Origin: Verrucomicrobium sp.
GTDB taxonomy: Bacteria; Verrucomicrobiota; Verrucomicrobiia; Methylacidiphilales; GAS474
Reading direction: 5' to 3'
Length of the DNA: 64,000 nucleotides
Assembly (NCBI GenBank): GCA_028283855.1
Contig: JAPWJX010000003.1
Coordinates: 496,001-560,000, forward strand
Below are positions 9,898-17,835 of this stretch, piece by piece (positions within the stretch are counted from its first letter, which is position 1; every line of letters begins with the position of its first letter). Below the pieces are notes generated by a model. That model saw only the letters and a program-made list of their open reading frames with translations, did not search any database and was not told the origin of the DNA. Both the position numbers and the translations under genes were made by a program.

Positions 9898-10625
9898 TAT
9901 TGGTGGGTGCGCCGCAAATAAGCGGCTGCCCTTTGAACGTCCGTGGTGAATCTCGGAATGCTGACTTTAGCCCCCATCACATTGGTGTAGCTGTAAGTTC
10001 CGATGGGGTAGATGATCCCCGTCCATTCCTCCTCATCGACCCAGCCCGAAGGATCGCACTCGATGAAAACCAGGCCTCCCTTGGGGCCTAAATGATAGGC
10101 TTCCGTATTAGTGGTTTCGACGGTTTGGCGCTCGATGATTTTGCTGGGAAACGCGGTGTTTTTATTTTGATCGATCACCACCTCCGTGATGTGCGAGCCG
10201 ACCGTCGTTTTGTAATAAGACCCTTTGATTAAAAGGCCGTTTTCCGTGGTCTGAAACACGTTGCCTGAACCATATTTTTCAGACTTAGCTAAGGCGGTGG
10301 CAATCGCTTTGGCATCCAACTCGGCTGCCAGTTCTTTGGCTCCTGCTTCCCGTTCTTGCTGTTGCGCGGCTTTGAAGGCTGCGCTTTTTGCCGGGTCGTA
10401 GCCATATTTTTGCTCGATGTCAGCGGGAAGTTTCTCGAAGAGCAAATGAGCCGCACCCCCAGAATGAGTGATGTCCAAGCCTGAGGGGTCAGATCGTTTA
10501 ACGACGACGTCCGTATACGTTTTCCCATCCGTGGTGGTGATTGAATCAAGGTGATCTTCGGCCAGCGCCATGCCCCCGAAAATCCACCAGGCAATAAAGC
10601 CCACCCCAAGCAGCCCTTGTTTCAT
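9894..10625 (-). CDS. secreted protein with SHD1-like N-terminal segment
   Basis: A 243-aa protein with a signal peptide (MKQGLLGVGFIAWWIFGGMALA). Residues about 25-70 (ITTTDGKTYTDVVV, GLDITHSGG, FEKLPADIEQKYGYD) resemble the short domain common in exported Verrucomicrobia and Planctomycetes proteins, sometimes called SHD1-like. A charged helical stretch and an unrecognised C-terminal half follow. Base composition is visibly less G+C rich than both neighbours, which hints at separate ancestry. The start at 10625 is chosen because the signal peptide begins there. No catalytic motif is seen and the function is unknown. Confidence 0.75.
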   Translation of the reverse strand: MKQGLLGVGFIAWWIFGGMALAEDHLDSITTTDGKTYTDVVVKRSDPSGLDITHSGGAAHLLFEKLPADIEQKYGYDPAKSAAFKAAQQQEREAGAKELAAELDAKAIATALAKSEKYGSGNVFQTTENGLLIKGSYYKTTVGSHITEVVIDQNKNTAFPSKIIERQTVETTNTEAYHLGPKGGLVFIECDPSGWVDEEEWTGIIYPIGTYSYTNVMGAKVSIPRFTTDVQRAAAYLRRTHQY

Positions 10626-10675
10626 GAGAAATCGATATAATAAGCGCGTCTCGGACGGGCGAGCTTTTTGCTGAA

Positions 10676-11902
10676 CTATAATTGTTCCAGCGCCACGCAG
10701 GCGTTGCCGGGGCCGTCCTCCTCTTCCAGCCGGTCGGCCAGGTCCTCCGCGCGGTCGGCGTATGCGCCGCTCGCCAGCCGCCCCATCTCCCAGCGGAAGC
10801 CCTGCGCCGTCCGCCGCGCCGCGTGGAGGAGGCGGCCCGCGCCGAGCTTTTGCAGCCGGGCGGCGTTGTTCGGCTGGTCGAAGGCGACGGGGCAGGCCAG
10901 CGCGGGAAGCCCCGCCCGCAACGCGGCGGCCAGGGTGCCGATTCCCGCGTGGTGGGCGGCGGCGGCGCAGCGGGGCAGGAGGTCGGCCAGCGGCAGGGCG
11001 GGCCAGGCCAGGACGTTTTCCGGCAGCGGGCCGGGGTCGGAATCGCCGACGAGGAGGAGCGCGCGCCGCTCCGTCCCCTCCAGCGCGGCGGCGGCGGCCC
11101 GGTAGAAATTCCCGGGACGGCCGACGACGGCGGTGCCCAGGGTGAAGAGCCACGGCTCCGGTCCCGCGTCCAGGAAGGCCTCCACCTCCGGCGGGAGCGG
11201 CGCGGGGGGCGCGGGATCGAAGCAAAAGCCGGTCACCGCGTGGCGCGCGTCCCAGTCGGCGGGCCGCGGCGCGAAGTGGGGGCTGTAGAGGTGGAGGATC
11301 CGCTGCGCGGCGCGGGGGGAGAACATGTGGTCGCGCGCGGGCGGCAGGCCCAGGCGGCCGCGCAGGGCGTTGAGCGGGCGGTCGACGAAGGGGGCGATGG
11401 TCTGGCGGCCGATTCCCCACACCATCCGGCTGAAGAGGCGCCCCAGGGGACCGGGCAGCCCGGCAAAGGGGAAGGCGGCGGGCAGCCCCTCCGCGGACGG
11501 GGTGACGCCGGGGGCCAGGGCGACGCAGGCCCAGGGCTTGTCCAGGGCCTCCGCGCCGAGCGCGGCGGGGAAGGCGAAATGGTGGGCGACGACGGCGTCG
11601 TGCGCGGGGGCTTCCCTTAAGACGGCCTCCGTCATCTCGTCCAGGAGGGGGAGGATCGTTTTCTCGAAGAGGGTGCGGAAGGAGGCCAGGCCCGCCAGGC
11701 GGGTGGAGAACGCGCCGGGATCGAGCGGCGGCGCGGCGGCGAAGGCGGGGACGAAGCGGAGGCCCGCCGCTTCCGCCCGGGCGCGCCACTCCGGATTGCC
11801 CAGCAGGGTGGCGCCGTGGCCCCGGCGGCGCAGCGCGGCGCCGAGGGAGAGGAAGGGGATCAAGTCGCCGCCCGAGCCCCAGGAGCAGAGAAGATAGTTC
11901 AT
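10676..11902 (-). CDS. UDP-glycosyltransferase-like protein (MGT/GT1 type)
   Basis: A 408-aa GT-B fold glycosyltransferase. The N-terminus (LCSWGSGGDLIPFLSLGAALRRRGH) is the acceptor-domain start of the GT1 family of macrolide and sterol glucosyltransferases. The C-terminal donor site has AHHAGIGTLAAALRAGLPALACP followed by FDQPNNAARL, the usual sugar-nucleotide loop. It would transfer a sugar from a nucleotide donor to a lipid or small molecule; substrates cannot be inferred. The ATG at 11902 is the natural start. The divergent exonuclease gene begins 43 nt away, and that gene's proposed promoter begins at the glycosyltransferase start codon. Confidence 0.85.
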   Translation of the reverse strand: MNYLLCSWGSGGDLIPFLSLGAALRRRGHGATLLGNPEWRARAEAAGLRFVPAFAAAPPLDPGAFSTRLAGLASFRTLFEKTILPLLDEMTEAVLREAPAHDAVVAHHFAFPAALGAEALDKPWACVALAPGVTPSAEGLPAAFPFAGLPGPLGRLFSRMVWGIGRQTIAPFVDRPLNALRGRLGLPPARDHMFSPRAAQRILHLYSPHFAPRPADWDARHAVTGFCFDPAPPAPLPPEVEAFLDAGPEPWLFTLGTAVVGRPGNFYRAAAAALEGTERRALLLVGDSDPGPLPENVLAWPALPLADLLPRCAAAAHHAGIGTLAAALRAGLPALACPVAFDQPNNAARLQKLGAGRLLHAARRTAQGFRWEMGRLASGAYADRAEDLADRLEEEDGPGNACVALEQL

Positions 11903-11931
11903 TGCGGCGCCGTTCCGGGGTGAGCTAGATT
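11902..11931 (+). promoter_or_regulatory. predicted promoter of the 5'-3' exonuclease gene
   Basis: TTGCGG (11902-11907), an 18-bp spacer and TAGATT (11926-11931) lie 13 nt before the ATG at 11945. The predicted leader is about 6 nt and carries no Shine-Dalgarno sequence. Confidence 0.5.
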
Positions 11932-11944
11932 GGGCCTTTCCCGC

Positions 11945-12883
11945 ATGAAGCTCCTCCTGGTCGACGGCCATTATTACGCCTACCGCTCCTTCTACGCCAT
12001 CCGGAACCTTTCCAACTCCAAGGGGGAGCCGACGAACGCCCTCTTCGGCATGGCCAAGGCGCTCAAAAAGATGCTCGCCGACGTGAAGCCGGACCTGGCC
12101 GCCGTGGTCATGGACGGCGGCCTGCCCGCCCACCGCCTGGCGGAGCACGAGAGTTACAAGGCCAACCGCGCGGAGACGCCCGACCTGTTGGCCAAGCAGA
12201 TTCCCCTTTTCCAGGATTTGGTCCCCGCGCTGGGCCTGGCCTGCCTGACGGTGGAGGGGGAGGAGGCGGACGACGTCCTGGCCAGCTACGCGCGGGAGGC
12301 GGCCCGGGAGAAGATCGACGTGGTCCTGGCGACGAACGACAAGGACCTGATGCAGCTGGTGGGGGACAATCTCTCCGTCTACCAGCCGACGCCGGCGGGC
12401 TTCGACCTGATCGACGCCGCGGCCGTCCGGGAGAAGTGGGGCGTGCCGCCGGAAAAGATCGGCGAAATTCTGACCCTGACGGGCGACGCGGTGGACAATA
12501 TCCCCGGCGTCCCCGGGGTGGGGCCGAAGACGGCGGCCACCTGGATCCAGGCGTATAGCACGGTGGACGGCCTCCTGGCCCACCTGCACGAGCTGAAGAG
12601 CGAGCGGCACCGGCAGATGCTGGAATCCTCCCGCGATATCCTGGCGCGCAACCGCAAGCTGGTGATGCTGCGGGAGGACCTTCCGCTGCCGCGCCCCATC
12701 GGGGAGCTGCAAATCACGCCCGACTGGGCCGCGCAGGCGCGGCTCTTCGCCGCGTACGAGTTCCGGGGCTTCCTGGCGGAGGCGCAGCGGATGCTCGGCG
12801 GAGCGCCCGCGCCGGAGGCGAGGAGGGAAAAGCAGGAAAAGCCGCCCGCGCCCCCGACCTGGAGCCAGGGGGAGCTGCTCTAA
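11945..12883 (+). CDS. stand-alone 5'-3' exonuclease / flap endonuclease (PolA N-domain type)
   Basis: At 312 aa it matches only the 5' nuclease domain of DNA polymerase I (PIN-like plus helix-hairpin-helix). Metal-binding motifs are LLVDGHYYAYRSF at the N-terminus, EEADDVLASYA near residue 105, and ATNDKDLMQLV near 125. The GDAVDNIPGVPGVGPKTA motif near 180 is the HhH DNA-binding element. It would trim RNA primers and flaps in replication and repair. The sequence stops after a disordered charged tail with no polymerase domain. The start at 11945 gives MKLLLVDG, the standard family start; 11930 would add five unrelated residues. Confidence 0.88.
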   Translation: MKLLLVDGHYYAYRSFYAIRNLSNSKGEPTNALFGMAKALKKMLADVKPDLAAVVMDGGLPAHRLAEHESYKANRAETPDLLAKQIPLFQDLVPALGLACLTVEGEEADDVLASYAREAAREKIDVVLATNDKDLMQLVGDNLSVYQPTPAGFDLIDAAAVREKWGVPPEKIGEILTLTGDAVDNIPGVPGVGPKTAATWIQAYSTVDGLLAHLHELKSERHRQMLESSRDILARNRKLVMLREDLPLPRPIGELQITPDWAAQARLFAAYEFRGFLAEAQRMLGGAPAPEARREKQEKPPAPPTWSQGELL

Positions 12884-12894
12884 AATCCGGGAGC

Positions 12895-13335
12895 CTAGGC
12901 CCTTTCCGGCGACCGGTCCCGCGCGGGGATCCCTTCCGGCGCGGGGGAGCTGCGCCGCGCGGCGGCCCAGGCCAGCTCGGTGCGCGGCACTGTGCCGTCC
13001 AGCGGCAGGCGTGACCGCCGCCATTCGGTGACGCCGCCTTCCAGGTAGGCGGCCTGGGAAAATCCCTTTTCCCGGGCGAAGGCCGCCGCCTCGATGGAGC
13101 GGTATTCCCCCAGCTGGCAGACGAAGTAGACGGGCTGCGCGGGGTCGAGGGTTTCCAATTGCCGGGCGATGGCGGCGAAGGTCGCCGGATCGCCCTTCGG
13201 GACGTCCATGGCGTAGGGGGCGGAGAGGGAGCCGGGGATGTGGGAGAGGCGGTGGACCGCCTCGGCCCGGACGTCGACGATCGCCGGACGGGAGGGAAGC
13301 AGCTCGGCCAGGCGGCGGGGGGAAACGGAGGCCAT
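12895..13335 (-). CDS. rhodanese-like domain protein 1
   Basis: A 146-aa single rhodanese domain. The active-site loop is VCQLGEYRS with catalytic Cys73 and Arg79, as in persulfide-carrying sulfurtransferases. The N-terminal IVDVRAEAVHRLSHIPGS is the CH2A-like element. A 40-residue Arg/Pro/Ala-rich tail follows the domain. It lies 4 nt downstream of a second rhodanese of the same type, so the two look like an operonic tandem duplication. A role in sulfur transfer or persulfide handling is likely; the acceptor is unknown. Confidence 0.85.
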   Translation of the reverse strand: MASVSPRRLAELLPSRPAIVDVRAEAVHRLSHIPGSLSAPYAMDVPKGDPATFAAIARQLETLDPAQPVYFVCQLGEYRSIEAAAFAREKGFSQAAYLEGGVTEWRRSRLPLDGTVPRTELAWAAARRSSPAPEGIPARDRSPERA

Positions 13336-13339
13336 GGGC

Positions 13340-13744
13340 TTATCCCTGCGTGCGGCCTTCGGGCTTTTTCCCGGGGGCCGGGACGGCGGCGGCGCGCTGC
13401 CCGGAAAAGCCGTCCAGCCGCCGGGCCCATTCCCCCTCCAGCGGCAGGTCGGCCCGCTGCCAGGCCTTGGTGCCGCCCTCGACGAAAAAGGCCTGCCGGA
13501 AGCCGAGCTGCTCCCCGGCCAGGCGGGCCGCCTCGACGGAGCGCTGCTCGCCGATCTGGCAGACGAAATAGACGGGCTGCTCCCGGTCCAGCGGAGACAG
13601 GCGCTCCCGGATTTCCGCCAGGGGGGCGTGGGCGGCCCCGGGGATGTGGCCCAGGCGGTAAAGCTCGGCGTCCCGCACGTCGAAAAGCGCCGTTCCGGGC
13701 GATTCCAGAAGGCGGTCGAGCTGGCTGACGGTCACCGAGGGCAT
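13340..13744 (-). CDS. rhodanese-like domain protein 2
   Basis: A 134-aa single rhodanese domain with loop VCQIGEQRS (Cys62, Arg68), probably active as a sulfurtransferase. It shares the QPVYFVCQ-GE-RS core, the EGG--W-R segment and the N-terminal DVR---RL-HIPG pattern with the downstream rhodanese, so the pair are paralogues. It begins with a plain ATG at 13744 and is the first gene of the pair. No fused domain or signal peptide is seen, so it should be cytoplasmic. Confidence 0.85.
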   Translation of the reverse strand: MPSVTVSQLDRLLESPGTALFDVRDAELYRLGHIPGAAHAPLAEIRERLSPLDREQPVYFVCQIGEQRSVEAARLAGEQLGFRQAFFVEGGTKAWQRADLPLEGEWARRLDGFSGQRAAAVPAPGKKPEGRTQG

Positions 13745-13783
13745 GGGTACGATTCGGCTATTGGCGGGGCGGAGTGTCCGGTC

Positions 13784-14059
13784 TTACCGCACTTTGATCT
13801 GATTCCGGAGCGACTTGGCGATTTCCTCTCCTAATGAGTAATCCATCAGATCGTAGCGCCCGATCGGCCCTCTCGCGTGGGTGCCTTTCACGATCACGGT
13901 CATGGGCGGGGTGATTTGGACCTGAAGAGCGGGAACCGCGAAATTTTCCAAAGGCGGGGGGCCGTCCTGCCATAATGCCAAGACGGCGCCGCCGATGAGG
14001 CAGAGAGCCAGGGCCGCGCCGGCCATTTGCCCAAGTCGAGGGGCGCTTAGAACGGTCAT
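13784..14059 (-). CDS. small membrane-anchored protein, function unknown
   Basis: A 91-aa ORF with one hydrophobic segment at about residues 11-30 (AGAALALCLIGGAVLALW), then a soluble part of about 60 residues. The segment looks like a membrane anchor or uncleaved signal. Base composition is somewhat less G+C rich than the surroundings. It lies between the rhodanese pair and the pseudopilin gene on the same strand, starting 27 nt after the pseudopilin stop. I recognise no family. Its position suggests a possible link to the pilin-like protein, which is inference only. Confidence 0.6.
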   Translation of the reverse strand: MTVLSAPRLGQMAGAALALCLIGGAVLALWQDGPPPLENFAVPALQVQITPPMTVIVKGTHARGPIGRYDLMDYSLGEEIAKSLRNQIKVR

Positions 14060-14086
14060 TCCTCGCCTCCTCTTCGGGGGAGCGGC

Positions 14087-14704
14087 TTATTCGGTGATCC
14101 AGGCCGGGGTGCCCGCGGGCTGGGTGCCGATGGTGCCGTCGGTCTTCTTGGCCACGTTGGCCTTCCAGAAGGCCCCGTCGCCGCCCTTGTGGAGGATCAC
14201 CGCGCCCTTGTTGCCGAAGGGCTGCTTCGTCTCCTTCGGATCCTGGCCCCAGGACCAGTTCTTGGTGTAGATCAGGACGGCGGTGCCCGCGTCGATCGAG
14301 CCGGTGTTGCCCAGGTTAAAGGCGTTGTTGGCGGCGGTCAGCGTGTTCGTGCCGACGACGGCGGGATACCCCGGGGCGGAGAGGACGCGGAGGTCGCCCG
14401 CCTTCAGGTAGTCGTTGGCGATCAAGACGTTCTGGAAGTAGGCGGTGGGGGTGGTCTGGGGGCCCGCGTCGGCCGGGAAGCCGATGCCGCCCAGGCCGCT
14501 CTGGGCCGCGTCGGAAGAAGCCGCCTGCATGGCGATGTAGACCTGCCGCGCGTTGCTCACGATCTGCACGCCCTGCGCCTGGGTGCGGGCGTTGTCTAGC
14601 GCGGGCAGCGCCAGGCTGGCCAGGATGGCGATGATCGAGATGACCACCAGCAGTTCGATGAGGGTAAAGGCGGACGCGTTGCGATTTTTAGTGTGCAGGC
14701 TCAC
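14087..14704 (-). CDS. prepilin-type N-terminal cleavage/methylation protein (pseudopilin)
   Basis: A 205-aa type II secretion or type IV pilin-like protein. Residues 12-36 carry the class III signal: a short basic leader, then FTLIELLVVISIIAILASLA with the conserved Glu at +5 of the mature helix. Prepilin peptidase would cut before the Phe and methylate it. The globular part is Ala/Gly/Thr-rich, with GIGFPADAGPQTTPTAYF resembling the pseudopilins that are abundant in Verrucomicrobia. No secretion or pilus assembly genes are adjacent, so it is an orphan here. The start at 14704 gives a 12-residue leader. Confidence 0.88.
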   Translation of the reverse strand: MSLHTKNRNASAFTLIELLVVISIIAILASLALPALDNARTQAQGVQIVSNARQVYIAMQAASSDAAQSGLGGIGFPADAGPQTTPTAYFQNVLIANDYLKAGDLRVLSAPGYPAVVGTNTLTAANNAFNLGNTGSIDAGTAVLIYTKNWSWGQDPKETKQPFGNKGAVILHKGGDGAFWKANVAKKTDGTIGTQPAGTPAWITE

Positions 14705-14751
14705 GGGGAATACTTAAGGGCATGGGGGTGAAGGAGTCAATAGACCGTACC

Positions 14752-14780
14752 TTGCGTTCATCCTCAAATGGCCCTAGGGT
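14752..14780 (+). promoter_or_regulatory. predicted promoter of the 74-aa ORF
   Basis: TTGCGT (14752-14757), a 17-bp spacer and TAGGGT (14775-14780) end 6 nt before a GTG and 9 nt before the ATG at 14790, the layout expected for a leaderless message. Confidence 0.5.
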
Positions 14781-14789
14781 GACGGCGTG

Positions 14790-15014
14790 ATGAAAACCTA
14801 CGTCGTCCAAACCACCCTGCCGAGCCTCCTGCGCATCCGGGCCGAGGAATTCCAGTTCCACTCCCGCGACGGCATCCTCTACTTCAGCGTCGAGGGGCGC
14901 CGGGTGGCGGCCTTCCCCATCGAGGCGGTCGTCGCCGTGGCGGAAAAGCCCTTCGGCCTGGGCAACGTGCCCGTGGAGACGGAGACGGACTGGATCGACG
15001 ACGACAGCGTTTAA
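14790..15014 (+). CDS. conserved-looking small protein, function unknown
   Basis: A 74-aa protein ([16 protein letters not shown]), or 75 aa if the GTG at 14787 is used. Its composition is that of a compact alpha/beta domain: two predicted strands in the middle ([20 protein letters not shown]), then an acidic C-terminus. There is no signal peptide or membrane segment. It has its own promoter-like element and lies 31 nt upstream of the clpP-like gene, so the two may be co-expressed. I do not recognise the family. Confidence 0.6.
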   Translation: MKTYVVQTTLPSLLRIRAEEFQFHSRDGILYFSVEGRRVAAFPIEAVVAVAEKPFGLGNVPVETETDWIDDDSV

Positions 15015-15045
15015 CACCCCCCTCCCCGCCTTGACCCCCCTTTCT

Positions 15046-15693
15046 ATGCCGCGCCCGTTCCACCTCGACGACGAAGAAGAAGACGAAGAAACCGAGACCG
15101 AAACCAAGGCCCCCGCGCCCGAGCCGCCGAAGCCCCGCCTGGAAGAGCGCCTGCTGAAGGCGCGCACCATCCTGATCTACGGCGGGATCGACCAGAAGAA
15201 GGCGCAGGACGTCAGCGAGAAGCTCATCGCGATGGCGGCGGACTCCGACGACGACATCTACATCTACATCAATTCCCAGGGCGGCCACGTGGAGGCGGGC
15301 GACACCATCCACGACATGATCCGTTACGTGAAGCCGCGCGTCTTCATCATCGGCACCGGCTGGGTGGCCAGCGCGGGCGCCCTGATCTACGCCGCGCCGC
15401 CGGTGGAGCGCCGCCTTTCCCTGCCGAACACCCGCTTCATGATCCACCAGCCCTCCGGCGGCGTCCGGGGCCAGGCCTCCGACATCAGCGTGGAAGCGGA
15501 GGAGATCCTCAAGATGCGCCAGCGCCTCAACGAGATCTTCGCCAAGCAGACGGGCCAGCCGATCGAGAAGATCGAGCGCGACTCCGACCGCAACTTCTGG
15601 ATGTCCGCCGAGCAGGCGAAGGCCTACGGCCTGGTCGGCAAGGTGATCGCCACCGCGGGCGACCTGCCCGCCCCCGCTCCCGCTAAGAAGTAG
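15046..15693 (+). CDS. clpP: ClpP-family serine protease subunit
   Basis: The proteolytic subunit of a Clp protease degrades proteins fed by a ClpX/ClpA-type ATPase. The triad appears complete: Ser109 in WVASAGA, His134 in FMIHQPSGG, Asp179 in ERDSDRNFW. The 215 aa include an unusually acidic N-terminus (residues 6-20, nearly all D, E and T), where ordinary ClpP has a short propeptide. The Ser motif differs from the usual GQAASMGA, so this may be a second or divergent ClpP paralogue. The ATG at 15046 is chosen because the conserved part follows it. A strong terminator comes 20 nt after the stop. Confidence 0.88.
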   Translation: MPRPFHLDDEEEDEETETETKAPAPEPPKPRLEERLLKARTILIYGGIDQKKAQDVSEKLIAMAADSDDDIYIYINSQGGHVEAGDTIHDMIRYVKPRVFIIGTGWVASAGALIYAAPPVERRLSLPNTRFMIHQPSGGVRGQASDISVEAEEILKMRQRLNEIFAKQTGQPIEKIERDSDRNFWMSAEQAKAYGLVGKVIATAGDLPAPAPAKK

Positions 15694-15712
15694 GAAGGGA
15701 GGCGCCTCCCGC

Positions 15713-15747
15713 AAAAAGCCCGGCCTTTTCATGGGGCCGGGCTTTTT
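15713..15747 (+). terminator. bidirectional intrinsic terminator
   Basis: A perfect 13-bp stem (15713-15725 with 15735-15747) has A-runs on the left and T-runs on the right, so it can end transcription of the clpP-like gene and also of the convergent lipoprotein gene, whose stop is at 15751-15753. Confidence 0.9.
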
Positions 15748-15750
15748 CTT

Positions 15751-15969
15751 TTAATAGTCGTCGGCGTCGTACCGGGGGTGGTAGGCGTTCGGGTTGCCGG
15801 GGTTGTTGCTGCTCGGCGGCAGGGCGAAGTTGGGGTTGTGGGTCGGATCGCGGCTCAGGCCCGATTCATACCACTCCTGCTGGATGGCCGGGTAGGGGTT
15901 CTGGCCGCCGCCGCATCCGGAGAGGGAGCCCGAAAGCAAAAGAAGGAGAAGAAGCCGCAGCAACTTCAT
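15751..15969 (-). CDS. small lipoprotein, function unknown
   Basis: A 72-aa protein with a Leu-rich signal peptide and lipobox LSGC ending at Cys19, so it should be lipidated and envelope-anchored. The mature 53 residues are Asn/Pro/Tyr-rich and look disordered (NPNFALPPSSNNPGNPNAYH). Its ATG overlaps the stop of the upstream secreted-protein gene (ATGA), which implies co-translation and perhaps a shared envelope role. It is too short for a family call. Confidence 0.75.
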   Translation of the reverse strand: MKLLRLLLLLLLSGSLSGCGGGQNPYPAIQQEWYESGLSRDPTHNPNFALPPSSNNPGNPNAYHPRYDADDY

Positions 15970-16454
15970 GGCGCGGGCGCGGTGGGCAGCGGCTGGCCGG
16001 GGGCCACGCGGTTGACGCCGGGCAGCGGCGCTGCGCTCATCTTGTCCATGCCCAGGACGACGAAGGCCTGCTGCCCCGGAATGAAGCGGGCGAAGACCTT
16101 GCCGTCCTCCCGCTCCCAGGTGGCGCCGGCGCCGGGCAGGTCGAGCTTCCGCCACGGCTGGCCGCGGCCCTCCTGGTGGAGGAATTCCTCGCAGTCGTCC
16201 GGGGTGATGGCGGGGCGCGCGCCCGTCGCGTCCGGGCGCAGGCCGAAGATCTCCATGGCCGCCTCCCCTTCCGCGTTGAAGGTGACGGTCACCGAATAGC
16301 GGTCGGCGGTGTAGAGGACCTGCTCGCCGATTTCCTTGCCCGCGCCCCAGCGGTCCGCCAGCTGGGCGCGCGTGTCGCCCACGCGGGCCTGCGCGGAAGC
16401 CGCCAGGCAGAGCGCGCCCAGGCAGCCCAGGAGTAGCGGGAGCGCGGACTTCAT
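15966..16454 (-). CDS. secreted protein, function unknown
   Basis: A 162-aa protein with a signal peptide (MKSALPLLLGCLGALCLAASAQA). The mature N-terminus RVGDTRAQLADRWGAGKE and the following YSVTVTFNAEGEAAME look like a small beta-rich exported domain, of a kind often found in short envelope proteins that monitor a ligand. The C-terminus is Pro-rich. It lies between hisI (4 nt upstream) and the lipoprotein gene, with which it overlaps. I do not recognise a named family. Confidence 0.7.
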   Translation of the reverse strand: MKSALPLLLGCLGALCLAASAQARVGDTRAQLADRWGAGKEIGEQVLYTADRYSVTVTFNAEGEAAMEIFGLRPDATGARPAITPDDCEEFLHQEGRGQPWRKLDLPGAGATWEREDGKVFARFIPGQQAFVVLGMDKMSAAPLPGVNRVAPGQPLPTAPAP

Positions 16455-16458
16455 CGCG

Positions 16459-16884
16459 TCAGTGGCCGGGGCCGTAGACCTTGGCCGGGTCGAACGCCTT
16501 CTCGGCGATGGCCAGCTCCAGCTCGCCCTCCGAGCCGTCTTTCAGCTTGCGGAAGAAGCAGCTGCGGTAGCCGACGTGGCAGGCGGCGCCGCCTTCCGTG
16601 CGGACTTTCAAGAGGATGGCGTCCTGGTCGCAGTCGACGCGCAGCTCCTCGACGTGCTGGAAGTGGCCGGACTGCTCCCCCTTGACCCAGAACTTGCCCC
16701 GGGAGCGGCTCCAATAGGTCGCCTTCTTCGTGGCGATGGTGCGTTCCAGGGCCTCCCGGTTCATGTAGGCGAGCATGAGGACCTCGCCCGTGGAGGCCTC
16801 CACCGTGATGCAGGGGAGCAGCTCCTGGCGGTCGAAAGCGGGGAGGAGGCGGAAGCCTTCCTCGATCTCGTGGGACGCGGCCAT
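16459..16884 (-). CDS. hisI: phosphoribosyl-AMP cyclohydrolase
   Basis: This enzyme catalyses the third step of histidine synthesis, opening the purine ring of PR-AMP. The 141-aa monofunctional form has no PR-ATP pyrophosphatase domain. Hallmarks are MLAYMNREALE, TYWSRSRGKFWVKGE, the metal-binding VDCDQDAIL and the conserved CHVGYRSCF. No other his gene is nearby; instead it leads a short run into two envelope-protein genes. A promoter-like TTGCCA-17-TATAAA precedes it by 9 nt, so its mRNA leader would be very short. Confidence 0.95.
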   Translation of the reverse strand: MAASHEIEEGFRLLPAFDRQELLPCITVEASTGEVLMLAYMNREALERTIATKKATYWSRSRGKFWVKGEQSGHFQHVEELRVDCDQDAILLKVRTEGGAACHVGYRSCFFRKLKDGSEGELELAIAEKAFDPAKVYGPGH

Positions 16885-16893
16885 AGGGTGCGA

Positions 16894-16922
16894 TTTATAA
16901 GGCCTGGGAAATAGTCTGGCAA
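16894..16922 (-). promoter_or_regulatory. predicted hisI promoter
   Basis: On the minus strand TTGCCA (16917-16922), a 17-bp spacer and TATAAA (16894-16899) end 9 nt before the ATG at 16884. This is the closest to consensus of the promoters in this window, and it predicts a leader of only 2-3 nt. Confidence 0.6.
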
Positions 16923-16955
16923 GGGCCTGCCGAGCCGGGCAAAACTGCCCGCCCC

Positions 16956-17828
16956 ATGAAACCGGCCAAAAAACGCTTCGTGGCCCTGACCCTGATCGGC
17001 CCCGACCGCAAGGGCGTCATCGCCCGCTTCACCCAGCTCCTCTTCCGCCTCGGCGCGAACATCGAGGGGCTGGAAGAACAGGTGGCCCGCAGCCAGTTCC
17101 GCATGGCGGTGCTGGCCTCCTGGGAAGGGAAGGCTGCGCGCGATTTCAACGCGGAGGCCGTCCGCCTGGCCCTCCAGGTGGAGGCGCAGGCCGTGGGCAT
17201 GGAATGCTCCCTGCGCTTCGAGCAGGGCGGCCCGCGCCGCTTCGCCCTCTTGGCGACGAAGGAGCCCCACGCCGTCGAGGCCTTCCTGAAGGCGACGCTG
17301 GGCAAAAAGCCGACCCTGCCCGCCGTCCCCGTCGTCCTCATCGCCAACCGGCCCGACCTCAAGCCCCTGGCCGAAAAGGCCGGCATCCCCTTCCACGAGG
17401 TCGATTACCGGGACCGCGCCCGGGCGGAAAAGGAGATCCTGGGCCTGCTGGACCAATACCAGGTGGAGTTCGCCGTCCTGGCCCGCTTCATGAAGATCCT
17501 CTCCCCCGACTTCGTCTGGCGGTGGAAGAACAAGATCATCAACATCCACCCCTCCCTCCTGCCCGCCTTCCCCGGGGCCAACGCCTACCGGCAGGCCTTC
17601 GAGAAAGGGGTGCAGGTCTTCGGCGTTACCGCCCACTTCGTCACGCCGCAGCTGGACGAGGGGCCGATCCTGGCCCAGGAATCGGCGCGGCTGAAGATGG
17701 GGGAGCCGCTGGCCAGCATCGTCCGCCGGGGCCAGGCCCTGGAGGCGAAGTGCCTCCTGCGCGCGGTGAAGCTCTTCCTGACCAAGAAGCTCGACGTCCA
17801 CTGGGGCCGCGTCCACGGCGCCAGCTGA
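16956..17828 (+). CDS. purU: formyltetrahydrofolate deformylase
   Basis: This enzyme hydrolyses 10-formyl-THF to formate and THF, balancing one-carbon pools and feeding PurT. The 290 aa form two domains. An N-terminal ACT domain starts at ALTLIGPDRKGVIARFTQLL (about 9-90). The formyltransferase catalytic domain (about 95-280) has INIHPSLLPAFPGANAY with the catalytic His, and GVTAHFVTPQLDEGPI with the catalytic Asp. Length and layout match the family. It is transcribed away from hisI. No strong promoter is seen in the 71-nt gap beyond a GC hairpin around its start. Confidence 0.94.
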   Translation: MKPAKKRFVALTLIGPDRKGVIARFTQLLFRLGANIEGLEEQVARSQFRMAVLASWEGKAARDFNAEAVRLALQVEAQAVGMECSLRFEQGGPRRFALLATKEPHAVEAFLKATLGKKPTLPAVPVVLIANRPDLKPLAEKAGIPFHEVDYRDRARAEKEILGLLDQYQVEFAVLARFMKILSPDFVWRWKNKIINIHPSLLPAFPGANAYRQAFEKGVQVFGVTAHFVTPQLDEGPILAQESARLKMGEPLASIVRRGQALEAKCLLRAVKLFLTKKLDVHWGRVHGAS

Positions 17829-17835
17829 TCCCCGG

